A stretch of 64,000 nt of DNA from Legionella donaldsonii (GTDB taxonomy: Bacteria > Pseudomonadota > Gammaproteobacteria > Legionellales > Legionellaceae). The stretch lies in NCBI RefSeq assembly GCF_900452385.1, contig NZ_UGOA01000001.1:1063501-1127500 (forward strand), written 5' to 3'. The translations under genes were made by a program, and so were the position numbers. Of this stretch, positions 45,051 through 54,033 are shown one piece after another. Positions within the stretch are counted from its first letter, which is position 1, and each line of letters opens with the position of its first letter. The notes under the pieces were generated by a model. That model ran no database searches. It was not told where the DNA came from and saw only the letters and a program-made list of their open reading frames with translations.

Positions 45051-46136
45051 GTGGCTAGGCCTACTCGAGTTCAAATTGACTCAACAGCGCTTATACATAA
45101 TTTGAATCAAGTTAAGCATCATGCGCCCAATGCCAGGGTTATCGCGATGGTTAAAGCGAATGCTTATGGTTGCGGTATACCAGCGGTAGTACCTGTACTT
45201 GAAGGGCAGGTCCATGCTTTTGGTGTTGCTTGCCTGGAAGAGGCAATGGCTATTCGTGCTTTAGGGGTGCGTAGTGATTGTGTACTCTTTCAAGGGGTAT
45301 TCAGTGCAGATGAGTTATATACAGTTGCGGCGCATCACTTTCAATGTGTGTTGCATCAACCGCATCAGTTACAGTGGTTATTGGCCACGCCGCTGCCTTC
45401 TAAAATCAAAGTATGGGTTAAAGTGAATACCGGTATGCATCGCCTGGGTTTTGCACCTGGCGATATCTACGACGTCATGAATGCTTTGCATAATTGTCCC
45501 TGGGTTGATGATGAAATTGGTTTAATGACTCATCTTGCCTGTGCTGATGAACCGGACCATCCAAGTAACCAAAATCAATTGCGGCTCTACAAAGAACTTG
45601 ATTTACCACCATTAAACATACTACGCAGTATCAGTAATTCTGCTGCCATACTGACGTTACCTGAAACCCACGAAGACATCGTGCGGCCTGGCATCATGCT
45701 CTATGGCGTGTCTCCATTTGGAAATAAAACTGGCCAGGAATTGGGGTTAATGCCAGTCATGCGCTTTGTTTCAGCAATCAGTGCTATCCACCATTATCCG
45801 GCTCAGGCCAGAATTGGTTATGGTGGCACTTGGCAAACAGCGAGACCCTCTGTTGTAGGTGTAGTGGCGGTAGGCTATGGTGATGGTTATCCTCGCCATA
45901 TCGCGCAAAATACTCCGGTTTGGATAAACGGCTATCAAGCTCCCATTATTGGTCGGGTATCGATGGATATGCTAACTGTTGATTTAACCGATTGTGCAGA
46001 AGTAAATATTGGTGATCTGGTTGAGTTGTGGGGGCAACATATCGCGGTAGAGACTATTGCGTTGTCAGCTGGTACTATTGCTTACGAATTGCTATGTCAA
46101 TTTTCTCCGCGAGTACGTCAGGATAAATTGTTATAG
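45051..46136 (+). CDS. alr: Alanine racemase
   Basis: 361 aa from a GTG start, one base after dnaB, so translational coupling is likely. The PLP-binding Lys is in [13 protein letters not shown], and the opposing catalytic Tyr in [33 protein letters not shown] and [13 protein letters not shown] complete the pattern. It supplies D-alanine for peptidoglycan. Confidence 0.96.
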   Translation: MARPTRVQIDSTALIHNLNQVKHHAPNARVIAMVKANAYGCGIPAVVPVLEGQVHAFGVACLEEAMAIRALGVRSDCVLFQGVFSADELYTVAAHHFQCVLHQPHQLQWLLATPLPSKIKVWVKVNTGMHRLGFAPGDIYDVMNALHNCPWVDDEIGLMTHLACADEPDHPSNQNQLRLYKELDLPPLNILRSISNSAAILTLPETHEDIVRPGIMLYGVSPFGNKTGQELGLMPVMRFVSAISAIHHYPAQARIGYGGTWQTARPSVVGVVAVGYGDGYPRHIAQNTPVWINGYQAPIIGRVSMDMLTVDLTDCAEVNIGDLVELWGQHIAVETIALSAGTIAYELLCQFSPRVRQDKLL

Positions 46137-46140
46137 CATT

Positions 46141-46237
46141 AGGGGCTGTTTGCATTTCTTATAGCTTAATGATTTGTGCTTCGCTGCTCGAACATCAAGC
46201 GATAAGCCCTTAAGCGAGCGAAATGTAAACAACCCCT
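46141..46237. repeat. 97-bp element with imperfect terminal inverted repeats
   Basis: AGGGG(C)TGTTT(G)CATTTC at the left pairs with GAAATG(T)AAAC(A)ACCCCT at the right, and inner CTTAA/TTAAG extends the match. The ends are 4 bp past the alr stop and about 78 bp before the next gene. It may be a small MITE-like element or a stable RNA hairpin. Confidence 0.6.
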
Positions 46238-46314
46238 ATTGTGGTTGTGGATAATATCTATACGTGATGGTAGAATGGCAACCGATTTTACAACGATTAC
46301 GCAGGTGAATTCGC

Positions 46315-46764
46315 ATGAAAAAATTAGCGTTGGTATCACTCTCCCTATCAGTGTTTATGACTGGTTGTGCCCAAGTAAACAATGAGGGAATAGGAACGGT
46401 GACAGGGGGTGTTGTTGGCGGTCTTATTGGTAGCCAGTTCGGTAGTGGTTCAGGCAAAGTTGCTGCAGCTGCTGGTGGCGCATTATTAGGAGCTTATCTG
46501 GGTGGTAATATTGGCCGCACCATGGATCGTCTTGATCGCTTGGAAATGCAAAAGGCGTTGGAAACTGCACCAACAGGACGAGCAGTAAATTGGCAAAACC
46601 CGGATACTGGTAATCGTTATACTGTTCAGCCGACAAGAACATATTATACGAATCAACAACCTTGCCGCGAATACATTACAAAAGCAATTATTGGTGGTAA
46701 AGCGCAACAAATCTATGGCAAAGCTTGCCGACAAGCGGATGGTTCTTGGCGCGTAGTAAGCTAA
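46315..46764 (+). CDS. Glycine-zipper outer-membrane lipoprotein (17-kDa antigen-like)
   Basis: 149 aa. A lipoprotein signal ends in MTGC (Cys18). The mature part has a glycine-zipper hairpin (GTVTGGVVGGLIGSQFGSGS and AAAAGGALLGAYLGGNIGRT), then a C-terminal domain with two Cys (QPCREY, KACRQADGSWRVV), the layout of SlyB/Rickettsia 17-kDa surface antigen proteins. Likely anchored in the outer membrane with an envelope-stability role. Confidence 0.85.
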   Translation: MKKLALVSLSLSVFMTGCAQVNNEGIGTVTGGVVGGLIGSQFGSGSGKVAAAAGGALLGAYLGGNIGRTMDRLDRLEMQKALETAPTGRAVNWQNPDTGNRYTVQPTRTYYTNQQPCREYITKAIIGGKAQQIYGKACRQADGSWRVVS

Positions 46765-46787
46765 GATCTAATCGGTTATCTAACTAA

Positions 46788-46807
46788 GTCGGGCCCCTTG
46801 GCCCGAC
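46788..46807. terminator. Hairpin between convergent lipoprotein genes
   Basis: GTCGGGCC and GGCCCGAC flank CCTT, a perfect 8-bp GC-rich stem between convergent genes. The sequence resembles the REP-type hairpins at 54873-54935, so it may be a repeat acting as a terminator. Confidence 0.6.
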
Positions 46808-46831
46808 ATTCTCACTTATGACTAATGCACC

Positions 46832-47065
46832 CTAGTGAGCATACCAAATGCTGTTGTTATATCCATCAGGGTAAGAGACGCCATACCACTTATTAGGTTC
46901 ATTATATCCATAACCAGCGTAGTAACCGTTATCGATGTAAGAGCCATTTTCATAATAACCAACAGCGATAGGATCATAGGCTGGGCCACTACTTTGGTAA
47001 ATGGTGCAACTACTCAACAGGATAACGGGCAAAAAGACTACTAGTAGTGGAACAAGTTTCTTCAT
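46832..47065 (-). CDS. Small Tyr/Gly-rich lipoprotein
   Basis: 77 aa from MKKLVPLLVVFLPVILLSSC, where LSSC is a lipobox; a start four codons earlier would weaken the signal. The mature ~58 residues are very rich in Tyr, Gly and Asn (YYENGSYIDNGYYAGYGYNE), probably unfolded and surface-attached. I do not recognise the family. Confidence 0.7.
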   Translation of the reverse strand: MKKLVPLLVVFLPVILLSSCTIYQSSGPAYDPIAVGYYENGSYIDNGYYAGYGYNEPNKWYGVSYPDGYNNSIWYAH

Positions 47066-47104
47066 GATGGCATCCAAGCATGGTCTATGTAATTAAAAGT
47101 ATAG

Positions 47105-48205
47105 CTAAATTACTGGGATAATTTGGGCTGTCTCAACTTGCGATGCTACAGTACGGTCGTCCGGTAATTCGATAGTGAGCTTCTTTCTGGTTACTGGTGG
47201 CGCTAAAAAGGTTATGCCAAGTGAGTCTGAAATGGTTAACTTCTTGAGAGATATAGACGGGACAGGATCCTGAGCCATTAATTCATTTGCTGCTGTTAAA
47301 TCCCGTCTTGACTCCGCTACGGGTAATATAGAGGCTTCTGACATTTTTCGCGTGTTCAGTGTCGGGAGTAGAAGTGGCAAAACGTCCTGAGCTGCTTTCT
47401 CGTTACTGAGAGGCGCTAAAGGGGGTGAAAAAGGAATCACCGGCGAAGTAAATTTTAGCTGTGCACCCACGACCTTAGCTCCTCGTGTACAATTTTCAAT
47501 AGAAACGGCAGTGGCGTTTTCTGCTACATCATAGAGAGCCTTTGATTGGTTTGGCCCTTCTAGTAAATGACCCGTTAACAAGAGATTCAAGATAATTGCC
47601 AGTCCTTTTCCGGCACCCCCAAAATAATAATGCGCTATCTTATCTTTGCTTGAAGTGAAGGTATTGGCATGCTCTGCACTGCTAAGGCTGCGCTTTTTGT
47701 AATCATGATTTGCAATATAGGCAGGAAAATTTTGGATATAATTATTGGGAAAGCCACCGCTATTGTCTTTAATAACTACTGAAACAGCGTCCTTGTCATT
47801 CAAGTCAAGTTCAATACTCATTTCCAATTGAGTCGTGGATTGCTGATTGTCTACATAATTCTTTAAAATGGCATCAACACTATTTTTCAAGAGCTCAATA
47901 AAAAAACGATCAAGTGTATCAATAACCAGTGGAGCAGGCTCCTGGTAGTTTGCGTTTAAAAAATCAAAACCTCTTTCTTGGGCTGGCTTAGCCCATAATG
48001 CTTTGATAGCAGGCCAGTGCAATGCTCCACCTACGCCAGTTAAGGTCTCCCCAATCAGGGTGCGAAGCTTTTTAAATTGGGTGAATAACTCTTGATTAGC
48101 CGGTTCGGCTGCATGCTTCATGTAAGCTTCACAGTAACTTTTTAAATCTAAAGATAACTTGACGACAAATGGATTATTGGTAGGAGCAATTTTGATTGTA
48201 GTCAT
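47105..48205 (-). CDS. GHKL/HATPase-domain protein without kinase modules
   Basis: 366 aa. Residues ~90-215 carry GHKL ATPase boxes: the N-box FFIELLKNSVDAILKNY (with E104 and N108), G1 KDNSGGFP (146-153) and G2 FGGAGKGLAIILNLL (195-209). There is no phospho-acceptor His domain, sensor, or MutL/Hsp90 partner region. The C-terminal 140 residues are Pro/Leu-rich with repeated KKLTI motifs (SISLKKLTISDS, TRKKLTIELP). No signal peptide. It could be a cytosolic ATP-binding regulator or a translocated protein; neighbours give no hint. Confidence 0.7.
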   Translation of the reverse strand: MTTIKIAPTNNPFVVKLSLDLKSYCEAYMKHAAEPANQELFTQFKKLRTLIGETLTGVGGALHWPAIKALWAKPAQERGFDFLNANYQEPAPLVIDTLDRFFIELLKNSVDAILKNYVDNQQSTTQLEMSIELDLNDKDAVSVVIKDNSGGFPNNYIQNFPAYIANHDYKKRSLSSAEHANTFTSSKDKIAHYYFGGAGKGLAIILNLLLTGHLLEGPNQSKALYDVAENATAVSIENCTRGAKVVGAQLKFTSPVIPFSPPLAPLSNEKAAQDVLPLLLPTLNTRKMSEASILPVAESRRDLTAANELMAQDPVPSISLKKLTISDSLGITFLAPPVTRKKLTIELPDDRTVASQVETAQIIPVI

Positions 48206-48520
48206 AGTGGGAAGTTAATTTAAGCTCAAAGTGCGCGAATATTATCATGTTGATCTTAAAAAGGGCATCTTTATTGATTTTGCGAGTGTGACTGATTTGG
48301 ACTGACTAGTCATAAAACCAAGACAGAAATTAACAGAACCCGCTCTTAGAGTAACGTATGTTGTGTTTGTTCCCGTAGAGACTGTTGCGCATAGAATGTC
48401 CAGACACTATTTGTGCTATATTTAAACAGTATCTGATACGTTGCTCAATCTATTTTTGTTGGTAGAACAAAGTAGGCGGATGAGAGATTTAAATTACAAC
48501 ATTCTTTCAGGGAGCGAGTC
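48206..48520. other. Divergent intergenic region
   Basis: 315 bp between the divergent HATPase and CBS genes. It should hold both promoters; I see no convincing boxes, repeats or small gene. A GGGAG RBS serves the CBS gene. Confidence 0.4.
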
Positions 48521-48967
48521 ATGGCCGACCTAATTTTTTCCGCTTTGCCACAACCAAGGCGTCCTATTGCTTATGTTCATCCTTATGTCACAGTAACCCA
48601 GTGCGTTGAAATGATGACTAACGATAATATTGGTGCCCTTGTTGTATTGGATGATGATACAAATTCTAATCTTCTGGGAATGGTGACAGAGCGAGATATC
48701 ATTAGATCTTGTCTGTTCCGGGGGTTGGATCCTAAAAAAGCAACTGCAGCCGATGTACTTTATTCGGATGTGAGTGTCTTAAATTTATTTGACCCTATTG
48801 AGTTGGCTATGGAAACCATTACCAAGACAAAGAGACGCCATGTTCTAGTCGCTGAACAGGGTAATCTGGTTGCTATTCTTTCAATTGGTGATTTGTTGTT
48901 TCATGTACTTGAAGACAAAACACGCGTCATTGAACACCTTGAAAATTATATTCAGACCTCTTATTAG
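48521..48967 (+). CDS. CBS-domain pair protein
   Basis: 148 aa, essentially two CBS motifs: residues ~18-75 (YVHPYVTVTQCVEMMTNDNI, then GALVVLDDD, LLGMVTERDIIRS) and ~82-140 (DPIELAMETITKTKRRHVLV, LVAILSIGDLLFHVL). Such stand-alone pairs bind adenosine nucleotides and act as sensors. The TERDI and SIGDL motifs with conserved Asp are the ribose-binding positions. The target is unknown. Confidence 0.9.
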   Translation: MADLIFSALPQPRRPIAYVHPYVTVTQCVEMMTNDNIGALVVLDDDTNSNLLGMVTERDIIRSCLFRGLDPKKATAADVLYSDVSVLNLFDPIELAMETITKTKRRHVLVAEQGNLVAILSIGDLLFHVLEDKTRVIEHLENYIQTSY

Positions 48968-48992
48968 AATTCATCAACTTGTACTGCTACAT

Positions 48993-49014
48993 AATGCCGG
49001 ATAAATCCGGCATT
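48993..49014. terminator. Bidirectional hairpin terminator
   Basis: AATGCCGGAT and ATCCGGCATT form a perfect 10-bp stem with a 2-base loop between the convergent CBS and beta-lactamase-like genes. Confidence 0.65.
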
Positions 49015-49047
49015 CGCGTCTTCATGCGATCTATTTCGATAACCCAA

Positions 49048-50208
49048 CTAATTCGCTTCGGTAATTGGTTTTGTCCTTGCGGCCAGGATCATGCTGGCAA
49101 GCTTTTTCAGATCAAAATTAATATTGAGATAGGGTTTATTCGTGAATGAAATGAGACCAATTTCAGCACTGGGAGTGAGTTGGATATGACTAGTGACACC
49201 ATTGACCCAACCATTTTTGGTCAGTTGGACGGGAAGACCCTGGGCTGGAAAATCGACGGTCCAGCCTAGTGCCATGGCATCTTTACCAAAATCCAGGGGA
49301 TTATCAAATTGGGATTGATAAACATAGCTAGCCTGGGCAAGAATCGTATCTTGTAGAGCTGCTGGTGATTTACTCAATTGATAACGGGTGAACTTTAACA
49401 AATCAGCCATTGTTGAATAAATTCCACCACTGGGTTGTTCAAAACGAAATTCCCAATCTTTTTTAATCAAATCGCCATTGAGCCAATAACTGGCTATTTT
49501 ACGTTGGGTCTGTTCTGGGGATAAGGTGACCGTGGTATCGACTAATTTGAGTGGTTTACTAATGAGTAGTTGTAGTAAGTTGCCATAATTAGTATGCATT
49601 TCTTTTGCTAGTAATTGACCCAGTAGGCCGAAAGCAACATTGGAATAAAGGTAATGGGTTCCAGGGGCATAAGTGGGTTTATAACTTTCATACCAACTGA
49701 GGAATTGGGGCATGTCGTAGGGATAATTAGTTTGATAATCATTATCCTCCGGAAGAGTTGGTAACTGCCGCGGAAAACCAGAACTATGGGTTGCTAAATC
49801 CAGCAAGGTGATTGGATGTATTTGTTTTCCTGATCCGTTGAGCAAACTGTCAATAGGCGTATTAAGTCGTACAGCACCCTGATTGACCATGTTGGCGAGC
49901 ATTTGCGTAGTAAACACCTTGGAAACTGAGCCAATAGGCCATACGGTATTCATCTTGGGACGTTGGCCATTATTTTTTACTGTTTCACCACAACTAATCA
50001 CTGCTCTTTCATTGCCAGAAATAATTCCAATCATGAGCGCTGGAACGCTACTCTGTTCAAAAATAAACATTTGAATATAGCTGGTCATTACAGCCAGGGG
50101 GAGTGTTTTGATGTTCTGTTGTTCTATAACCTGGCATTCTGGTATAGCTGCTTCGGCGAGGAGCGGGAGAAATAATCCGAAGACAACGCTTAACATTCTT
50201 GTAATCAT
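49048..50208 (-). CDS. Class C-type serine beta-lactamase-like hydrolase
   Basis: 386 aa with a signal peptide (RMLSVVFGLFLPLLAEAA). The three active-site motifs are present in order: SVSK (S94-K97), YSN (Y188-N190), and KNG in place of KTG (LTKNGWVNGV). This matches the AmpC/penicillin-binding fold; the YSN and KNG variants resemble many chromosomal class C-like enzymes whose activity against drugs is not certain. Periplasmic. No ampR-type regulator is adjacent, so an esterase or peptidase role is equally possible. Confidence 0.85.
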   Translation of the reverse strand: MITRMLSVVFGLFLPLLAEAAIPECQVIEQQNIKTLPLAVMTSYIQMFIFEQSSVPALMIGIISGNERAVISCGETVKNNGQRPKMNTVWPIGSVSKVFTTQMLANMVNQGAVRLNTPIDSLLNGSGKQIHPITLLDLATHSSGFPRQLPTLPEDNDYQTNYPYDMPQFLSWYESYKPTYAPGTHYLYSNVAFGLLGQLLAKEMHTNYGNLLQLLISKPLKLVDTTVTLSPEQTQRKIASYWLNGDLIKKDWEFRFEQPSGGIYSTMADLLKFTRYQLSKSPAALQDTILAQASYVYQSQFDNPLDFGKDAMALGWTVDFPAQGLPVQLTKNGWVNGVTSHIQLTPSAEIGLISFTNKPYLNINFDLKKLASMILAARTKPITEAN

Positions 50209-50315
50209 AAAATATCCTTGCCTTTATAAGAGCTGGATTTGAAGATAGAACTTAATGTACAACTTAACAAGATGAGTTGTATAGTGATGACATTATTGCA
50301 AATGAAGGAATGAAC

Positions 50316-51497
50316 ATGCGGATCGCATTAAAAATTATTTTGAGCGCACTTCTTTTTTGTTCTGTTTCGATTGGATTTGCTGAGAGAGCTTCGCCTGCCT
50401 GGTTTAGTCTGGATAAAAACAAGCAAGTCAAACTGCGGGTCGAGCTGTTTCTTTCATCTTCTTGCCCTCATTGTAAGAAGGCAGATGAATTTTTTCATAC
50501 GTTGGAAGCAAAGGAATCCTGGATCGAAGTCCATCGTTATATTATCAACGAAGATAAAGTAGCGTTAGCGTTTTTTAATCAGCGATTGCAACAACAACAG
50601 GTGGATAGTTTTGCTATGCCAGCCATATTTTTTTGCGATTCTCGCTGGGTGGGATTTGATAGCGCGGAAAATAGCGGTAAGGTGTTATTGCGGGCTTTGA
50701 ATTATTGCCATCAGCAAATTGTTGCAGCGGAGCAATTAACACCGTTAACTCGCAATCTGCTGAAACAGTGGGCGACCGCGAGTTGGTACGATATGAGCAT
50801 TGATTACAAGCCTTCTCCGGCCCTTTTTATTCCTATGATGGCTTTAACGGATGCCTTAAATCCTTGTGCAGCATTTTGTATAATGGCTTTGTTTGCATTT
50901 CTGTGGTTAACACCAACTCAATTAGCCCAATTCAGCCTGGGTATTGCATTTATTGTGGCAGTCGGTTTGGTACATTTTATCCAGCAAGCCTATACTGCTG
51001 CGTTTTATCACACCTGGACTTGGCTATTTATTTTCGCAGCTTTGCTTGGTTTAGGGCTTTTGGCCTACGTGGGTTCTAATTATTTTAAGGGTAGAACTGA
51101 AAAACCAATTTATATCACAGGTATTTTAGTCGTGCTTACAGCCATGTTTATACAGGCCTATCAGCAAACCTGTACACCCAACTTTGCGCTTGTATTTGAA
51201 CAGTGGCTTGCTGCACAGCCTGTATCATCTACAAGACTGGCGCTTTATCAATTTAGTTATCAAATGATCTATTTAGTGCCTTTGTTTGTATTAATGGTCG
51301 TTTTTTCTTTTTTGAGCCACTCAAAGTCTCTGGAAAAGCATCGTTTGGTCATTACTCAGGTATCGTGGATGATTTTGACGATTATTGGCTGTTTCTTCAT
51401 TTTTTACCCCAAGGGCTTATCAAGTCTCTGGATTTCTTTTGTGGCGTTGGCGGTTGCTATATTACTTGGATGGCTGACTGCAAAGCGAGGTGCTTAA
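50316..51497 (+). CDS. Thioredoxin-fold protein fused to a multi-helix membrane domain
   Basis: 393 aa from the ATG at 50316, chosen because AAGGA lies 6 bp upstream; a longer frame from 50277 has no signal sequence. A signal peptide precedes a thioredoxin-like domain with LFLSSSCPHCKKADEFF (C50-P-H-C53) and a late MPAIFF cis-Pro loop. From ~170 onward there are about six membrane helices, including LTDALNPCAAFCIMALFAFL, where NPC/FC cysteines recall DsbD/CcdA electron carriers. It probably passes electrons or disulfides across the inner membrane. Substrate unknown. Confidence 0.8.
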   Translation: MRIALKIILSALLFCSVSIGFAERASPAWFSLDKNKQVKLRVELFLSSSCPHCKKADEFFHTLEAKESWIEVHRYIINEDKVALAFFNQRLQQQQVDSFAMPAIFFCDSRWVGFDSAENSGKVLLRALNYCHQQIVAAEQLTPLTRNLLKQWATASWYDMSIDYKPSPALFIPMMALTDALNPCAAFCIMALFAFLWLTPTQLAQFSLGIAFIVAVGLVHFIQQAYTAAFYHTWTWLFIFAALLGLGLLAYVGSNYFKGRTEKPIYITGILVVLTAMFIQAYQQTCTPNFALVFEQWLAAQPVSSTRLALYQFSYQMIYLVPLFVLMVVFSFLSHSKSLEKHRLVITQVSWMILTIIGCFFIFYPKGLSSLWISFVALAVAILLGWLTAKRGA

Positions 51498-51570
51498 CTC
51501 GTTAATACGCTATCTAAAATTGATTTTATTATCTAGAGTTATATAACCGCTATGAATATTGGCGAATAAA

Positions 51571-51831
51571 ATGGCTAAACCACCTTTTTTGCCGATTCCT
51601 TGTGATGTGGAGCAGGGAAAAACTTATTTCTGGTGCGGTTGTGGGAAGAGTAAGAAGCAACCTTTTTGCGATCGAAAGGATTGCGGCGATAAATGTGTTC
51701 CTTATAGGGCTATACTTACAGAAACGATTTTTTTTTGTAGTTGTAAACAAACAAAAGAACCACCCCTCTGTGATGGTTCGCATGCCCAGCTGGCACTCGA
51801 CTACTTAAAGAAACGTAAGCAGCAACTTTGA
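51571..51831 (+). CDS. Double CDGSH iron-sulfur protein
   Basis: 86 aa from MAKPPFLPIP. Two CDGSH-type motifs: CGCGKSKKQPFCDRKD, where the usual G-S-H is replaced, and CSCKQTKEPPLCDGSH, which is canonical. The second should bind a 2Fe-2S cluster with three Cys and one His; the first keeps three Cys but lacks the usual His. The role may be in redox or iron handling. It is 12 bp upstream of the GGDEF gene and likely co-transcribed. Confidence 0.85.
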   Translation: MAKPPFLPIPCDVEQGKTYFWCGCGKSKKQPFCDRKDCGDKCVPYRAILTETIFFCSCKQTKEPPLCDGSHAQLALDYLKKRKQQL

Positions 51832-51843
51832 AGGGATACTATC

Positions 51844-52728
51844 ATGATGGATCAGCAGTTAAAAAGGAAGGTTGTTAAGACAATTACTCAATACGAGCAA
51901 CAATACGACAAGTTGCAAATGGAAGTTAATGCCCTTAAAGGCACTCTTAATGAATTGAGTTTGCAAGCATTAAAGGAAACAGAGCAACTAGAATCTGGGA
52001 TCAAGATCAAGATTAAACAAATTAAACAGCATATTAACCACTCTAACTCCATTGAAGATTTAGCTCATAAAATCCAAGAAAATTTAGTCGTGATGGAAAA
52101 ACAATTGAAAGACTATAAAGCAAATGAGCAAAAGCGTTGGCAAGATAATGAGCAAAAAATGATGGCATTAGAAGAGAAGCTCATTAAAATAGAACGGAAA
52201 GGGGAGGAAATTAAAAATCTCTTATCCAATGAAAAGATTAATTTAAATCGAGATAGCTTAACGGGTCTGCCAAATCGTACTTTGTACTGTGAGTATATCT
52301 CGTATGCCTACTATCGTTGGCAAAGGGGCTTTGGTGATTTATCGCTTGCTTTGGCAGATATTGATCATTTCCGGGATATCAATGAAAAATATGGTCATTT
52401 AACTGGCGATAGGATACTGCGGGAAATAGCCACTATTTTTAAAACCTCCATTCGTCGTGCTGATTTTTTGGCGCGCTATAGCGGTGAAAAATTTATTTTC
52501 ATATTTGAGAGAACTCAACAGAAACATGCCGCGATGGTTCTGGAAAGCCTGCGCAGAGCAATCGAAGAATGTCAATTTTTTCATGATAACACAAAGATTG
52601 ACGTGACAGTCTCCTTTGGCCTTACTACTTTAACGCAAGGAGATGAGTTGGAAGGACTTTTGAGCAGGGCAGACAAAGCAGTTGATCAGGCAAAGCTGGG
52701 TGGTCGGAATCAAGTAACAACACTTTAG
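51844..52728 (+). CDS. GGDEF-domain protein with altered active-site signature
   Basis: 294 aa. Residues ~1-130 are a long Lys/Glu-rich coiled coil (EQQYDKLQMEVNALKG, EQKMMALEEKLIKIERKGEE); ~135-294 are a GGDEF domain (DSLTGLPNRTLYCEYI, LALADIDHFRDINEKYGHLTG). The signature GG[DE]EF reads SGEKF, while the inhibitory-site RxxD is intact exactly five residues earlier (RRAD-FLARY-SGEKF). Diguanylate cyclases make c-di-GMP; the Lys at the fourth position makes activity uncertain. The coiled coil would dimerise it. It is soluble. A PilZ receptor lies at 10453-11016. Confidence 0.88.
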   Translation: MMDQQLKRKVVKTITQYEQQYDKLQMEVNALKGTLNELSLQALKETEQLESGIKIKIKQIKQHINHSNSIEDLAHKIQENLVVMEKQLKDYKANEQKRWQDNEQKMMALEEKLIKIERKGEEIKNLLSNEKINLNRDSLTGLPNRTLYCEYISYAYYRWQRGFGDLSLALADIDHFRDINEKYGHLTGDRILREIATIFKTSIRRADFLARYSGEKFIFIFERTQQKHAAMVLESLRRAIEECQFFHDNTKIDVTVSFGLTTLTQGDELEGLLSRADKAVDQAKLGGRNQVTTL

Positions 52729-52824
52729 TTGTCAATAGCTATAAATAATCACCTACTATTAAAAAACTTGATCTAAACTAGTTGATTTGGGATCATCAGT
52801 GCATTCAGATAGGTGAGTTTTTGT

Positions 52825-53808
52825 ATGAGTAAGTTAATTGATATTCCAGTTGTCGTTGAAAGCGGCCAAAAATACAAAACACCACAAGGTTTTGTTGCTA
52901 TTAAAGACGGGGTTAAATCGGCCGGGTTATCTTCTGAGCGTTTGCCCAAGCCTAAATGGTTGCGTATCGTTAATCAGACTACACCTGCTTACAGTCAAGT
53001 AAAAGAACAAGTTGTAAAACACAGACTTGCTACCGTTTGTGAGGAAGCAAAATGCCCTAACATTGCCGAGTGTTGGTCTCATGGTACAGCAACGATTATG
53101 CTGATGGGCGCGGTTTGTACGCGAGCCTGTCGATTTTGTGCTGTAGATACGGGAAATCCGCATGGCTGGCTTGATACTGAGGAGCCTGAAAATACGGCTA
53201 ATACCGTTGCGATTATGAATCTTGATTACGTGGTGCTCACGTCAGTAAATCGAGATGATCTGGCTGATGGTGGCGCCAAACATTATGCTGACACGATCCG
53301 GGCCATTAAAGCACGAACTCCAAAAACAAAGATTGAGGCATTAACTCCCGATTTTCAAGGAATAGAAAAAGATATCGCTGTTCTTTTGGATAGTGGTGTG
53401 GATGTTTTTGCACAAAATGTTGAGACAGTGGAGCGCTTAACGCATCCTGTCAGGGACAATCGTGCCGGTTATTGGCAAACTTTGAATGTTTTGGCCTATG
53501 CCAAACAATATCGGCCTGATGTTTTAACAAAAACCAGCCTGATGCTTGGCCTGGGGGAGACGGATGAAGAAATTCTCAAGACAATGGATGAGTTGCGAGC
53601 ACAAAAAGTGGATATCTTAACCTTGGGACAATATTTACAGCCTACCAAAAATCATTTGCCAGTTGCTCGTTACGTCACCCCAGAAAAATTTATTGAATTT
53701 CGCGAAATTGGTTTACAAAAAGGATTTTTCGAAGTGGCTTCGGGTCCTTTGGTGCGTTCAAGCTATCGCGCAGATCGGGTTTTTAAGCGAGATAATCTGG
53801 GTTTATAA
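52825..53808 (+). CDS. lipA: Lipoyl synthase
   Basis: 327 aa from ATG 52825, with AGGTGAG 8 bp upstream (a GTG start at 52813 lies inside that RBS). Two iron-sulfur motifs are visible: the auxiliary cluster [13 protein letters not shown] and the radical-SAM [26 protein letters not shown] and [20 protein letters not shown] are family landmarks; the C-terminal [11 protein letters not shown] holds the conserved Ser that ligates the auxiliary cluster. It inserts sulfur into octanoyl groups. lipB is not adjacent. Confidence 0.96.
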   Translation: MSKLIDIPVVVESGQKYKTPQGFVAIKDGVKSAGLSSERLPKPKWLRIVNQTTPAYSQVKEQVVKHRLATVCEEAKCPNIAECWSHGTATIMLMGAVCTRACRFCAVDTGNPHGWLDTEEPENTANTVAIMNLDYVVLTSVNRDDLADGGAKHYADTIRAIKARTPKTKIEALTPDFQGIEKDIAVLLDSGVDVFAQNVETVERLTHPVRDNRAGYWQTLNVLAYAKQYRPDVLTKTSLMLGLGETDEEILKTMDELRAQKVDILTLGQYLQPTKNHLPVARYVTPEKFIEFREIGLQKGFFEVASGPLVRSSYRADRVFKRDNLGL

Positions 53809-53838
53809 AGGTTTTTTGAAGAGTAAGTTATTTTTTCA

Positions 53839-53922
53839 GTCATTGCGAAAAACGTGAAGCAAGCCAGTACAGATTTCTCACAAAGCATGGTTATGGGTTG
53901 CTTTGCCAAGCTGGGCAATGAC
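53839..53922. repeat. MITE-like palindromic repeat (GTCATTGC...GCAATGAC)
   Basis: An 84-bp element with terminal GTCATTGC/GCAATGAC and inner GAAGCAAGCC/GGTTGCTTTG pairing. This resembles the dispersed CATTGCGA...GAAGCAA palindromes known from many intracellular gammaproteobacteria. It lies after lipA and may act as its terminator. Confidence 0.65.
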
Positions 53923-54033
53923 GAAATTTACATACGCCGTGAGCGCTTACGCGAAGGATGCTTTGGCGCAGATGAGAGGCAATGAAACCCGTGATTAAGA
54001 ATTGGCAAAGATTATTTTTTGTACTTTTCACCG

